A stretch of DNA of 64,000 bases, taken from positions 17,940,228-18,004,227 of the forward strand of contig OZ025208.1 of NCBI GenBank assembly GCA_964019055.1, written 5' to 3'. Source of the DNA: Anthopleura xanthogrammica. Taxonomy: Eukaryota; Cnidaria; Anthozoa; Actiniaria; Actiniidae. Shown piece after piece: positions 1 through 10,356 of the stretch (the first letter of the stretch is position 1; each line of letters begins with the position of its first letter). The notes below the pieces were generated by a model. The model was not told the origin of the DNA and ran no database searches. It saw only the letters and a program-made list of their open reading frames with translations. The translations under genes and the position numbers were made by a program.

Positions 1-212
1 TGGGTGGGGTTGAAGCTAGCTGGCCTGGGTGGGGTTGAGGCTAGCTGGCCTGGGTGGGGTTGAGGCTAGCTGTCCTGGTGGGGGTGGAGGCTAGCTAACC
101 TGGGTGGGGTTGAGGCTAGCTGTCCTGGTGGGGGTGGAGGCTAGCTAACCTGGGTGGGGTTGAGGCTAGCTGTCCTGGTGGGGGTGGAGGCTAGCTGACC
201 TGGGTGGGGTTG
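1..212. repeat. 25-bp minisatellite at window edge
   Basis: About eight tandem units of 25 bp with the core TGGGTGGGGTTGAGGCTAGC. Two unit variants alternate, ending TGGCC/TGTCC or TAACC. The array continues past the left edge. No coding potential is seen. Confidence 0.95.
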
Positions 213-221
213 ATTCGTACC

Positions 222-348
222 TCTACCCCTTGCCACACGTAGGAATGCAGCTCAATTTGGAGGACAAAATTAAAGGTTTCCAATTCTTTTTTTTTTTTTT
301 TTTTGTCCTCAAAATTGAGCTGCTTTGACGTCACTTGAAAGGGGTCTA
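222..348. mobile_element. short foldback element (MITE-like)
   Basis: The two ends are inverted copies of each other over about 45 bp. The left end starts TCTACCCCTTG and the reverse complement of the right end starts TAGACCCCTTT; both continue into GCAGCTCAATTT and GAGGACAAAA. A T-run of about 20 bases fills the loop. There is no ORF, so it is a non-autonomous hairpin element. The outer sequence resembles the termini of the larger foldback at 2721-3348, so the two may belong to one superfamily. Confidence 0.7.
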
Positions 349-944
349 TTCCCCTAGAAGTCTTCCTTTCTTTACGGGGTGGAACCACGCGCTTTCATCT
401 ATGGTAAGGTCAGTAAGGGGATCACGTGATTTTGAGGCATTTGATTCAATAATAACTGAAGGTGAAAGCTTCAAGTGTAGTTTTTCCCTTCCCAACACAA
501 AATCTTATTAGATTGGACTTTGAGACTGCTGCATGATTATACTGTATTTCTATCCTATTAGATTCGCGTTAAGACTGCTGCATGATTATACTGTATTTCT
601 TATTTACATTTTGATTACATCAGCCCGGCACGTTCTAAAGGCGATTAGTCTCCAAGCAACACAACCTGGATTGGAGTTTATTGGTTTGTATTGACTTAAG
701 GATCCTGGGAGATTACCCAATCATTGTTGACATGACAAAACCGCTCTTTTTTCTTTGTGAACTGTGTAAACTTTGACAGCATCATATATCCAACTGTTAA
801 TGACCGCCAATCGTAATTTACCCACCGATCTGACAGAAAGTCAATTTGATTCAAGAGGGAGCAGTCATTCGAAGACAAGAACAAAAACTGCCCAGTCGAG
901 GAAGACTCGCTGTCAAGTCTTGTTATTTTATCGTGGTTATCAAA
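349..944. other. gene-free stretch upstream of the first ORF
   Basis: No gene recognised. It contains an imperfect direct duplication of roughly 45 bp at about 506-600, both copies including the string GACTGCTGCATGATTATACT. The promoter of the gene at 945 must lie here, but no core element is convincing. Confidence 0.5.
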
Positions 945-2264
945 ATGCAAGCGTTAAAAATCGGTTCATCGAAAGGGAATGAAGTAGCAAGACGACTCAA
1001 CGCCTGCGAGGACAACATTCTACAAAAAGAAATGTACAGATTCCAGAAAGAACATAACATGGTTATGAAACAGTTTTATAATGAGAGGTATACCGTTAGA
1101 CAAGCAATGTACGATCTAAGGATGAGTAAGGAAAGGAGAGTTCATAAGAACCATAACATCAAGGCCGGTCCTACAGGTGAAACAGTCGGAAAGCCAGTAA
1201 ACTGCAGTGAGACGAGAAATATTAGATTAGATCGAAGAACTAGTCATAGAAATAACTTGTGTACACAATACAATACGCAGAAGAATGGTACCATATCGCC
1301 TGCTCAGGACTGTGATTATAAAACCAGGAATACTCGATTAAGGGTACGATCTCTTTCGGTGCCAAATCTTTCTGTAAGAATGACAGAAGCCGGACAAGGA
1401 GTACCAAGAAATAGTTTTGATCCAAGACCAGGACAGTTTGATCTCAATGCAAACAGAGTGAAGGTACATTCAACCGCTACACATGGTACGATCAGGAAAA
1501 CTTGTAGATGGATGAGAGACACGGACGAGGTGGATGAGGACAAGAACATGAAAGAGTCAGTAGACGGAATTATAGAACAATTAGGAATTGATTGCTCAGT
1601 TCAAGATAAATATGAAGCAACAATACAACAGAGACAGAGAAGCCGTAGTGAGGCAACAGAAATATACCAAAATAATATCACAAAACAAGAAACACAACCT
1701 TTGACTGTAAGAGCACCTGTCCGACCTAAAACATCACAAGCGATAAGACGATCTTCCAGAAGAAATACCCTGCGGTACCCAATGAAAGATGAATGTATTG
1801 ATCAAGAATTTGTGACTCTCAGAAACACAGAAATTGAAAACAGAGGTTTGACGAGAGGAGGGATTAGAAGAGTTCAAAATGAAGTATTTACAATGAGTAA
1901 CATCAGTAGTTCAAGACCTTTGTCCTCGCCGGTAGCAGCGAGGTTCCTTTGCGTCAGTGAAGCAGTACTTGCAGCACAGAAGCTAATTAAAAGTTATCGC
2001 AGACAACAGGCAATTGAGAAAACCACAGAAGAACTTCAAGCCAAACGAAAACACAGTTCTTCTTTGATGTCTGCCAAGAAAACCAGAGAAAATGAACCTG
2101 TTATATCAAACAAGGTGGGAGAACAACAACCAAGGAATAGATTCAAGCGAGCAGCGAATTTGGTAATGGCGGCAAACGCCTTTAGACGAGTTGCGACTGA
2201 TGAACAGAAAAATAAACACTGTTTTACAGAGGTTAAAAAAGACGGTCTGGCAGGACAGGATTAG
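945..2264 (+). CDS. cluster gene 1: basic low-complexity protein, 439 aa, unknown function
   Basis: I do not recognise this protein. The frame is open from 846, but the first ATG is at 945 and that is the start used. Residues 1-70 are rich in charged and helical residues (Arg, Lys, Glu, Met) and probably form a helix or coiled coil. The middle is Arg/Asn/Thr/Ser-rich and likely disordered, with a basic-serine motif RVRSLSVPNL at about 133-142. Near the C-terminus are two Ala-rich helices, around VSEAVLAAQK (about 336-345) and NLVMAANAFRR (about 405-415). Cluster gene 5 has comparable helices (VVLAAIKK, SVVNANRLLR). There is no signal peptide or membrane segment and no intron in 1.3 kb. It lacks the CRYLR C-terminal motif of its neighbours. 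The shared helices and gene order suggest it is an old paralogue of gene 5. Confidence 0.75.
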   Translation: MQALKIGSSKGNEVARRLNACEDNILQKEMYRFQKEHNMVMKQFYNERYTVRQAMYDLRMSKERRVHKNHNIKAGPTGETVGKPVNCSETRNIRLDRRTSHRNNLCTQYNTQKNGTISPAQDCDYKTRNTRLRVRSLSVPNLSVRMTEAGQGVPRNSFDPRPGQFDLNANRVKVHSTATHGTIRKTCRWMRDTDEVDEDKNMKESVDGIIEQLGIDCSVQDKYEATIQQRQRSRSEATEIYQNNITKQETQPLTVRAPVRPKTSQAIRRSSRRNTLRYPMKDECIDQEFVTLRNTEIENRGLTRGGIRRVQNEVFTMSNISSSRPLSSPVAARFLCVSEAVLAAQKLIKSYRRQQAIEKTTEELQAKRKHSSSLMSAKKTRENEPVISNKVGEQQPRNRFKRAANLVMAANAFRRVATDEQKNKHCFTEVKKDGLAGQD

Positions 2265-2720
2265 CACTGACTGCAACTGGCTAAAAGGAAGACCTACGTA
2301 TTTAATGAAATTCATATTTAATACAAGTAAAATAATCAATGAAATGAAGATAAATGTGAATGATTTTTTCATAACGTTGAGAATAACAAATGTAAAAACC
2401 GCTCACCTGAATAAACAATTCTCGTATTTCTAGGTTTGTAAGTACACATTGGCACTGGGCTTTTAACAATATTAACATTATTAATCCTAGTGTGGTTAAG
2501 GTTTTTTGATTTTGAATAATATCATAAACTACATCTGGAAGATGCAAGGTTTGCTACTTTCAAATGACACAGCAAGTACATTAGTCTGAGCAAATAAATG
2601 TACTCATTACTATTTGCCGGCGAGAACGAGGTAAGAGTAGGACTTGAGGTAAATGAGACGGTTTCGCAAAACTTTATAATGTTAGCCATTGTTTAGCTAC
2701 CTCTAAGATAAGCTGTAATA
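2265..2720. other. gene-free 3' region
   Basis: AT-rich sequence downstream of cluster gene 1. No gene, repeat or RNA gene recognised. Confidence 0.5.
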
Positions 2721-3348
2721 GACCCTTTTCGAATATGCGTCTATGACGTCAAACGAGGAGAATAAGAATGTCCCGGATGTCGAAACCCAATGATTTCCAC
2801 TAGCAGCATCCAGGACTTGAATGCACCGGATTTCAAAACACAATCATTATCACCAAGAGAGCATAAATAGGGGTCACGCGCGCCATGTGAATTCCCGGTT
2901 GGGCTATTTTTAGCATTCGCATAAGATCAATTTTCGCCTCACCCTACTCCAGTGCGTCAAAAATTGTGTGCTTCATCCAAACCTGGAAGAAGCGAATACA
3001 TTTTTTGGGAAAACATAAATTTCGCGTCTTTTTGAGTGTTCAACAGCTTCAGTCGTGTTTTATCAGAGAACAGAACATAGCCAGTCTTAATCTTTTTGCT
3101 TTACCTAATAGATTTTGTCGAAAAGTATGTTGTTTTTGAGCACGCGCGCACACGTCCACGCCATCAAAAAACTTTTAAAAACCAAACAACTTTGGATGCT
3201 AAAAATAGCCCAACCGGGAATTCACATGGTGCGCGTGGTATTAAGAAGTTTCCCTCTCTTATTTGTGCTCTCTTGTTATCACTCATGACATCCGGGACAT
3301 GCTCGGACTCCTCGTTTGACGTCATAGATGCCATATTTGAAAAGGGTC
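2721..3348. mobile_element. 628-bp foldback DNA element, TA target site
   Basis: The ends are long inverted repeats. The left arm runs from 2721 to about 2925 and the right arm from about 3195 to 3348. Both contain ATGACGTCAAACGAGGAG near the tip and a GGTTGGGCTATTTTTAGC block deeper in. The outer sequence reads TA-GACCC...GGGTC-TA, consistent with a TA target-site duplication as in Tc1/mariner-type MITEs. The unmatched centre (about 2930-3190) has no transposase ORF, so the element is non-autonomous. It sits between cluster genes 1 and 2. Confidence 0.8.
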
Positions 3349-3589
3349 TATTTACTCTGTCATACCGATAGATCAAAACTATTTCTTAATTTATCTAAAT
3401 ATATATACAGCAATTTGCAGGAATTCTGCTAAATCGGCCGCACAATGTTGTTATCACTTTTCCTGTGAACTTTGCCGGAAATGTCACATTACATAACGAT
3501 CCTGTACTGGCCCATTCTCCCACGACGATACTAAAAGCCTGGTTACAAAGGTTAACTAGCTGTCATTATACATATAGACCAGCTGATCA

Positions 3590-4879
3590 TCATATATCTG
3601 TATCACTGCATCGTAAATACCTGCAATGTCTCATTTCTTCAAAGCTACGAGCCAATGGGCTGTTATCAAGGTTGTCCTGGGAACGTGCTGAACCGCTAAT
3701 CTGAATGGGTTTGGATTTTTGCACATATTTGCTCTTCTTCTTGCTTGCAATGTCTTCTGATGATCCAACTTGTTTTATCGTCGTGAGAATGGAATCAGGA
3801 GAGAGTAAATCTGGCAGAGAATTGCTTCTGGTTCGAGACAGTTGTACTTTTTGTCCAGAAGCCGATAGCTTTCTTTGATTCTTTGGACTGCTTACATGTG
3901 GGTTGGGCAAGTGAGAAACGCTTGTACTCCTCTGACGAACAGGACGAGTTTCTGTTTGGAGGCGATTCGGGGAACAATCTCTATCCCCTTTTTGTCCAGA
4001 AGCCGATAGTTTTCTTTGATTCCTTGGACTGCTTACATGTGGGTTGGGCAAGTGAGAAACGCTTGTACTCCTCTGACGAACAGGACGAGTTTCTGTTTGG
4101 AGGCGATTCGGGGAACAATCTCTATCCCCTTTTCGTTCGGGAACTTTTCGGTTGCCCCGAACTTCGTCGGCTGATTTCCGTCGTATATTAATTACTGGGG
4201 ATTTAGTGGTCATGCGCATATCGTTGACAGAAAGCATGTTGTTTGTGTCTGTTGGTCTTGGTTGAGATCTTGGTGTCCTACCGAGGTTATGAACCGTGTA
4301 ACCATCTGTTACCGGGTAAGATGACGACATTGCTAGTTTGCTGCCAGTAAAACAAACATTACTCGATGTTTCTTGACGAGGTTGTTTAGAGCTTAGAGAA
4401 GACGAGGCCGGTAAAGCAAATGATGAGGATGCTCTTCTATTAGTTGTCATAGCACCAGGGACGTCCAGTGTTCGAGGTTTAGAAAATATAGACGTTACTG
4501 AAGCACGGTGGCGCTTGCTAAACTCATTTGCATCTCTCTTTGTTTGTTTACCTTCTTGACCATCGTCTTCTCGTTTGTTGGTAACCTGACTTCCCGTCTT
4601 TCGACTGTTATCAACCTTTGCATCTGACTGCACTCTTGACTCACTGTTTCTACGATGGTGTCTTGCGACACTAGTGGTTTTGTTGATGTGAATCTTATCC
4701 ATAGCTAAATTTCTCATTGAGAAGCGCACCTTTTCTTGCATGTGATGTATCTCTGCCATACGTTCAGCACACTCCTTGTCATATTTGTCAAATGTCTCCC
4801 GAAGTCTATTTTGATCCCTTGAAACAACATCTCTTACTCGCTTATTAAACTCCCGATCTCGAAGAGATTTTACATCCAT
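3590..4879 (-). CDS. cluster gene 2: CRYLR-tailed disordered protein, 429 aa
   Basis: Unrecognised protein. The first ATG is at 4879; the frame is open a little further upstream only through a GTG. Residues 1-60 are a highly charged predicted helix with spaced Arg/Glu/Lys/Leu. The rest is Ser/Arg/Pro/Gln-rich and probably unstructured. Residues about 251-344 are two near-identical 47-aa tandem repeats (141 bp each in the DNA), each with RQRSTSVSHLPNP. A related motif, RTRSNSLPDLLSPDS, follows at about 346. The C-terminus has CRYLR six residues from the end, after a short acidic/basic run (SFEEMRH). It is intronless and convergent with cluster gene 1. Repeated R-x-R-S-x-S motifs suggest phosphorylation by basophilic kinases; that is inference. 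Confidence 0.8.
   Translation of the reverse strand: MDVKSLRDREFNKRVRDVVSRDQNRLRETFDKYDKECAERMAEIHHMQEKVRFSMRNLAMDKIHINKTTSVARHHRRNSESRVQSDAKVDNSRKTGSQVTNKREDDGQEGKQTKRDANEFSKRHRASVTSIFSKPRTLDVPGAMTTNRRASSSFALPASSSLSSKQPRQETSSNVCFTGSKLAMSSSYPVTDGYTVHNLGRTPRSQPRPTDTNNMLSVNDMRMTTKSPVINIRRKSADEVRGNRKVPERKGDRDCSPNRLQTETRPVRQRSTSVSHLPNPHVSSPRNQRKLSASGQKGDRDCSPNRLQTETRPVRQRSTSVSHLPNPHVSSPKNQRKLSASGQKVQLSRTRSNSLPDLLSPDSILTTIKQVGSSEDIASKKKSKYVQKSKPIQISGSARSQDNLDNSPLARSFEEMRHCRYLRCSDTDI
3848..4129 (-). repeat. in-frame 141-bp tandem duplication in cluster gene 2
   Basis: Two adjacent units, 3848-3988 and 3989-4129, differ at only a few bases. The length is a multiple of three, so the reading frame survives and the protein gains a second copy of a 47-aa block. 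The near-identity implies recent origin or homogenisation. Confidence 0.95.
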
Positions 4880-6910
4880 TTTCCTTCTCAGGTAATATAA
4901 GCTATACACTTCCTCAACTATATCTTTATCTTTACTTAAGATGATTTGATATTTTTACTTCAAGAGCTCAACTCCTGCCCACGCCTCCTATGATGGCTAC
5001 GTCATTCATCAATTGTGAGAGCTGGGAATGACGTTGAATAAACTGATTTGCTATTATTATTTAGAAGTGTTAGTTGATTTTGCTACAAAAACCTTTAGTC
5101 AATAACAGCAAGGAAACCCTGATTATGAATAACCTCTTAGTGTATTGAAAATATATCCACCTAGCAATACAAGCGACTAGTTTTTGTGTTACCGTTTGCA
5201 TGGTGTTATTGGTCAGAAAATATAGTAAACTATATGAGTGTGTTCAGACAGATTTACAATAATTCTTATTAATTAATTAATAGTTATATTTATTTCTAGA
5301 TGTAAGTTAAACGACACAGTCATTTATCTTATCATAAGTGAGTGTATCGGTAATGGATGGACTATAGTCTGAACGGCAGACTTGTTCATTATCTCGTTTT
5401 GCCTTTTTTGATTTATAAACACAATCACATTCTAAAGGGTTTAGAACAGAATTCTCACTGAATACTGGCTAGATTCAGACCGAGTTGATAATGAAGTCAA
5501 ATAAAGTCCACATTAGTGTGTTTGGCTTATCATAACTATAATATATCAGTCAGCCATTTGTCATCCTGAACCATTAATGTAAATATCAGTGTTGCTGTCC
5601 AAGGTACAATATTCTTGCTCATTTTGTTAGTTTTTATTCAGACAAGAAACAAAGAACCTTTCACTCAACCGTCTTGATTATTTACACAATAAATTAACAA
5701 TAGCAGGCTAGTAGACTAATATTAGGACAGAGATGAAAAGAGCGACGTTGTTAAAGTACTTGCAAAGTAAACAATCCAAAATTATTAAATCGTTTTACAA
5801 TGGTACTTTACGAATCGGTTGGCATAACAATCCACTCATATGACTGGACTGATATAACAGTCGTTCTGATTGGATTAATCTTACAGTGACTGTAATTGGA
5901 TTGGATTGGATTAGAACGATATAACAATCACTCTTATTGGATTGTTCTTACAGTAAATGTGATTGGATTACCACGATATACTAATCATTTTGATTGGATT
6001 AACGCTATTGTGATCAAAAATATATTTTTAGCAGCACCTTCTCTTCAGTTACTTTTTTGCTCATTCCAGCAAGATACAACAAAACGATGTGGTCACGGTA
6101 TTGTATCGACATTTGCAGCTGTGATATTACTGTTTATTGAATTTCATTCCATGTAGTAAACATTTTATATGATAGTACCGTGGAGTGAATGAGATTACAT
6201 AACATACTCACAAACCAACTGGTACAAGGCGGCATGTGGCACATGATTGGGGCCAAGTAATTACAGCGATAATTATTATAATCCATAAATTAGCTTCATT
6301 GTTGTCTAACATTGTAATACAAGCAGTGAGATTAGAAGAAAGAGCTGGGTGCAGATGTTTAGTAGGTTGATAATAGAACAATAACTCGACCAGTTCGTTA
6401 AGTGTTTTAGCTCTTTGTTTGAGTACAATCAACTAATACCCCTACATGGCAATCAACCAAAACAGATCTACAAAAACAGATTAAAATATTGATTGCATTT
6501 ATTCGAAGTGTCTGCTAGTTAACTAGTGCCTGCCAAACAGATGTGACTTATCAATAAAGGTTTACATCAAGAAAAACCTGCAGAGTGAAGGAAAAGATGC
6601 TCATATTCTAATGCTGCCGGTTCATCGGTGAGCAGAACATATTGTTTAGGAATGTTGTGAGCTGTTGGCCGGTTAGAGAAACACGCAAGGAAAAACCATA
6701 GTCAAAAGAATGTTAAACCCACGGAAAGGTATCTTTTACCTTTTTGTAGTTCATCTTTCTCTTGGTTGGCTGTCGTAGCTTTGGTTTTGCATTGATACGT
6801 TTCGTTGTACATTTTTGTACAAGAAAACTTGTACATTCTAGGCTAATCGTGGAAACAGAAAGTGGAGGCTTTTCAAAGAAGAGTTTTTGTCTTTAATGAG
6901 CTAATTTGAT
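4880..6910. other. 2-kb divergent intergenic region
   Basis: Lies between the minus-strand gene 2 and the plus-strand gene 3, so it should hold both promoters. From about 5820 to 6010 there is a degenerate array containing repeated GATTGGATTA-like and GATATAAC-like words, at about 60-bp spacing. No gene or RNA gene recognised. Confidence 0.5.
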
Positions 6911-8104
6911 ATGGCTGCCAGAAGTCGTCATAACATCAACAAGAAAACATCTCACAGACAAATGAAGCCGACTTTTGTTAGTTGTCGTGTCACTCAGAAG
7001 AACATACGGGAAAGCAGAGAATTGACTAAAACACTAAAGAAGTTCGAGCAAGAAAAGCAAGGAAGCATCAGGAAAATAGACGAAGACCTTGAAAGAATAA
7101 AAGAATTCAAGCGAGATTTAACTTTAAGTTTTCCATATGAAGAAGAAAAACAATGGCTTCCAGAACAGCTTGGTCAGTCAGATATCTTGTTGTCAAAGCA
7201 ACGTAACATCAATAAGATTCATGCATCGCTAGTTCAGGCATGGGATCCCATGAATCAACAATCAACACCAACAAACAAGAGTTTTTATGATCCGCCGAAC
7301 GATTCAAGGCTGAGAAAGGCAAAGGATGCAACTCTTCTGCAGAAGCTGGAAGATATCTCACTAGAAGACAACCCTGAGTTATATACCACTGCACAGCGAC
7401 TGTTCACACCAAAAACACTTCTTGACTATAAAGACCTTTTTGCCATTCATGGAGCAAAAGACAATGAAAAGAGAGATATGGTTGTAACAGCATCCAAACT
7501 GTCCACCAATAGTATAGGACGTACTTCTCCTTTACTCACGAGGAAACTTCTGCCACACAGTCAGAAAGCAAATTTTATTTCTGCCGATTCTGCAGCTCTT
7601 GTTTCCCCGCAGACACACCGTGCTACAGATAAGACATACTCACACAACAAACAAACACGAAATACTAAAGAAAAAGACAAGCAAACAGAACATATTGTTG
7701 AGAACACCATGGAACAACGAGCGTCGCATCGAACACCAGGTTTTCTTGCAAATATAAGACCATTTCTACCAGAAAATCCTGTCAAAAATAAGAAAACTAT
7801 TCCTTTAACTAGAACATTGAGCGATGATGATGTAAAAGGTAATAAGAGAAGAGGCCCGCAGCTAATGCGTCGACGTTCGACAGTGCCGGTGCTTACAACA
7901 AGTTTTAACTCTACTGCTGTCATGGATACCAATGTTTCGTTCTATAACATGAGATCTGACAAGACTTTATCAAGAACAGACAAAGAGTCCACACCTAGAA
8001 GAAGGACAATGTCTACTGTAATCCCACCAACACCAAGACTGGATTTACCACGTACCAGTCCCATCAGGAAACAATCACTAACTTATTCTGGGTTACCATG
8101 GTAA
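6911..8104 (+). CDS. cluster gene 3: basic low-complexity protein, 397 aa
   Basis: Unrecognised. It starts at the ATG at 6911, shortly after an in-frame stop. Residues about 25-75 form a charged predicted helix (motif TKTLKKFEQEKQ) comparable in place and composition to the N-termini of cluster genes 2 and 5. The rest is Lys/Arg/Thr/Ser/Pro-rich, with a basic-serine motif RRRSTVPVL near 320 and a C-terminal stretch of RRRTMSTVIPPTP and PIRKQS type. There is no CRYLR tail: the last 32 residues and the stop codon lie in a 95-bp tandem repeat, so the present C-terminus may be a derived replacement. Intronless. Confidence 0.75.
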   Translation: MAARSRHNINKKTSHRQMKPTFVSCRVTQKNIRESRELTKTLKKFEQEKQGSIRKIDEDLERIKEFKRDLTLSFPYEEEKQWLPEQLGQSDILLSKQRNINKIHASLVQAWDPMNQQSTPTNKSFYDPPNDSRLRKAKDATLLQKLEDISLEDNPELYTTAQRLFTPKTLLDYKDLFAIHGAKDNEKRDMVVTASKLSTNSIGRTSPLLTRKLLPHSQKANFISADSAALVSPQTHRATDKTYSHNKQTRNTKEKDKQTEHIVENTMEQRASHRTPGFLANIRPFLPENPVKNKKTIPLTRTLSDDDVKGNKRRGPQLMRRRSTVPVLTTSFNSTAVMDTNVSFYNMRSDKTLSRTDKESTPRRRTMSTVIPPTPRLDLPRTSPIRKQSLTYSGLPW

Positions 8105-8292
8105 TGTCTACTGTAATCCCACCAACACCAAGACTGGATTTACCACGTACCAGTCCCATCAGGAAACAATCACTAACTTATTCTGGGTTACCATGGTAAT
8201 GTCTACTGTAATCTCACCAACACCAAGACTGGATTTACCTCGTACCAGTCCCATCAGGAAACAATCACTAACTTATTCTGGGTTACCATGGT
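8008..8292 (+). repeat. three 95-bp tandem units covering the stop of cluster gene 3
   Basis: Units at 8008-8102, 8103-8197 and 8198-8292 are almost identical. The first encodes the C-terminal residues of cluster gene 3, and the TAA stop forms across the first unit junction (TGG-TAA-TG). The unit is not a multiple of three, so read-through would change frame. Confidence 0.95.
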
Positions 8293-10356
8293 AATGTTAT
8301 GATACATTCGGCGTTCTGAAATAAAGATGATATTCATATTGATCGGTATTATGATATGTATTTGTATACGTATCGGCTGTCTTAGCAGCAAGAAATTGAA
8401 GTATTTCTAATTACAAAGGAATTTTTTTTTCTTTTAGAAATTCAGTTGGACAAGTTTGTTCACTGAGCAGGAATAGCTTACTCGTTGTAAGAAAATAACT
8501 TCAACTTTCATCTCCTTTCATATTTTCAGCCTTCAGGCAGTCATGATACACTTCACTATATAATAAGGAATAACGAACATATAGGCCGACTACTGTACAT
8601 ATTTACACGTTTCTGATTCTTTGTCACTTTAGCCTTCCTTGGCTCAATATATCAGCAAATATTAATCAAAAACGCTTTTATTTTCTCTCCGCTTCAGCTG
8701 ATGTGTAATTTTTCAATCTATAAATACACGAGTATATAAGAGATGTTAATCAAAAGCGAGTAATCCTTCATTATATCTGAGGTCCGGTCACATACCGGAA
8801 GAACGATAATGTAAGAGGCTTTTCCCGAGATATCAAGAATACACAGTGCTTCTTTGTCGCATTCACTCAACATATGCACATGTATTATATATTGTAGAGC
8901 TTGTCATCTTGTCGTTTCTTGTCTCTGTGTGCCAAAGGGCATGTAGTTTTTACTTTAAAGTGAATAAACCAGTATCAGATCTACAAACTAAGCTTATTTT
9001 CTGTATATTGTGTTATTGTACTGATATCTTATTCTCATGTCTCTTCTCGTACCACCGTTAGTACTTCTACATATCAACCTATTCCTCCCATCCTTACATC
9101 TCCCTTTCAATTCCCATGCTTTCATTCACACAACTCCTTCTTTCCACCACTCGGTCTTTTCTCTTCGCCTTAAGTGTGTTTTCATATGCGCCGTTCCCGA
9201 TGGTTTCTTTATAATGAAACAGCAAGAGAAGCACTCTCAATAAGCCATGCAGTACAACACATCATTAGAAGCAGCTGATCTACAGTATTGGTGGATACGT
9301 GATCCAGAATAGAAGTTAAATAATTCCGCGCACATTACCGAACAATGACAGTTGTCGTCGGTACATTGACTAGTGTAGCAGGTCCTCATTATCGAACAAA
9401 GGACGAACCAATTCATACAATGCGCGCCGGAGCTGTTCAGTCTTACTACCGTAAACAGAGTTCCCATGAACAATCACTTTATTGTACACTTCTAATTTTC
9501 TTTAACACTTTCCTGAAAAACGTCATTTTGTTTAAAGTGCTGAGCGGAAATAAGAAAAAGAAAACGCAAAATTAAACAAAGTAAGGTGTATATTATAAAA
9601 TGTTCTTTTTATCATGATTCGCGTTTTAATTTGTCTGTGACGATTACGGCATATTTGTTGCCGGATAATCTCGGGGAAAAACAACAAAAGAATACCCAGT
9701 AACTGATGTGCGAAGATCAGTTTGACTATGATCAGTTGATATGTTGTCTCGAACAGTTTAGATCAGTGAATGGTTTAAATGGTTTAAATGTTCTCTAAAA
9801 CACCGCCATTAATTTCCTTCACATTTATCATGTTGACATCAAATACTTTATCATAATTGCAAATCCTAATTTGAACACTGAATTTGGAGATTTTTTCTAG
9901 TTTCTTCCATCGATGACTGCCGTATAATAAGTTCAATATTGTATAATCATCTTTAGAATATCTGTTGGCTGAATTCAATAAATAACAAAACTTTTGAGCT
10001 TTTCAAATGAAAAATCCAATTACGTCAAGTGAAAATTTAATATACTTTTTACATCCTGTGGTATAGGTCGTTAAAGGAAATACTCCGACTCGTAAATCAA
10101 TTTTATATCCGAAGATGAGTTTCGGCTTTTTCATGACTGCTGGCGATAGGTCAGGCGTGCGGTGGCTGGGAAAGAGCTATTCACATCACATTAAGTTATT
10201 AAAGATTTCTATGTTTTTGTTTGAAAAAATAATGATAAAAAATAATTTTTTCCCAATAGTAGTGTAGTGAGGGTAGATGGCTTTCTAGATCTATCCTTGC
10301 CGTACTTGACAAGGTGATATGCGTCAAACCACACATACACAACACGCAAGGAATAT
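8293..10356. other. 2-kb convergent intergenic region
   Basis: AT-rich sequence between the 3' ends of cluster genes 3 and 4. Several short open frames occur, but none has composition or length that persuades me it is a gene. An AATAAA signal for gene 3 is plausible near 8321. No repeat structure seen. Confidence 0.5.

Noticed and set aside
846..944. N-terminal extension of cluster gene 1
   Set aside because: Open frame but no ATG; it begins with TTG. The ATG at 945 is preferred.
3883..4191. 102-aa plus-strand frame with an internal repeat
   Set aside because: Antisense shadow of the tandem duplication in cluster gene 2.
7561..7932. 123-aa minus-strand frame
   Set aside because: Antisense shadow of cluster gene 3.
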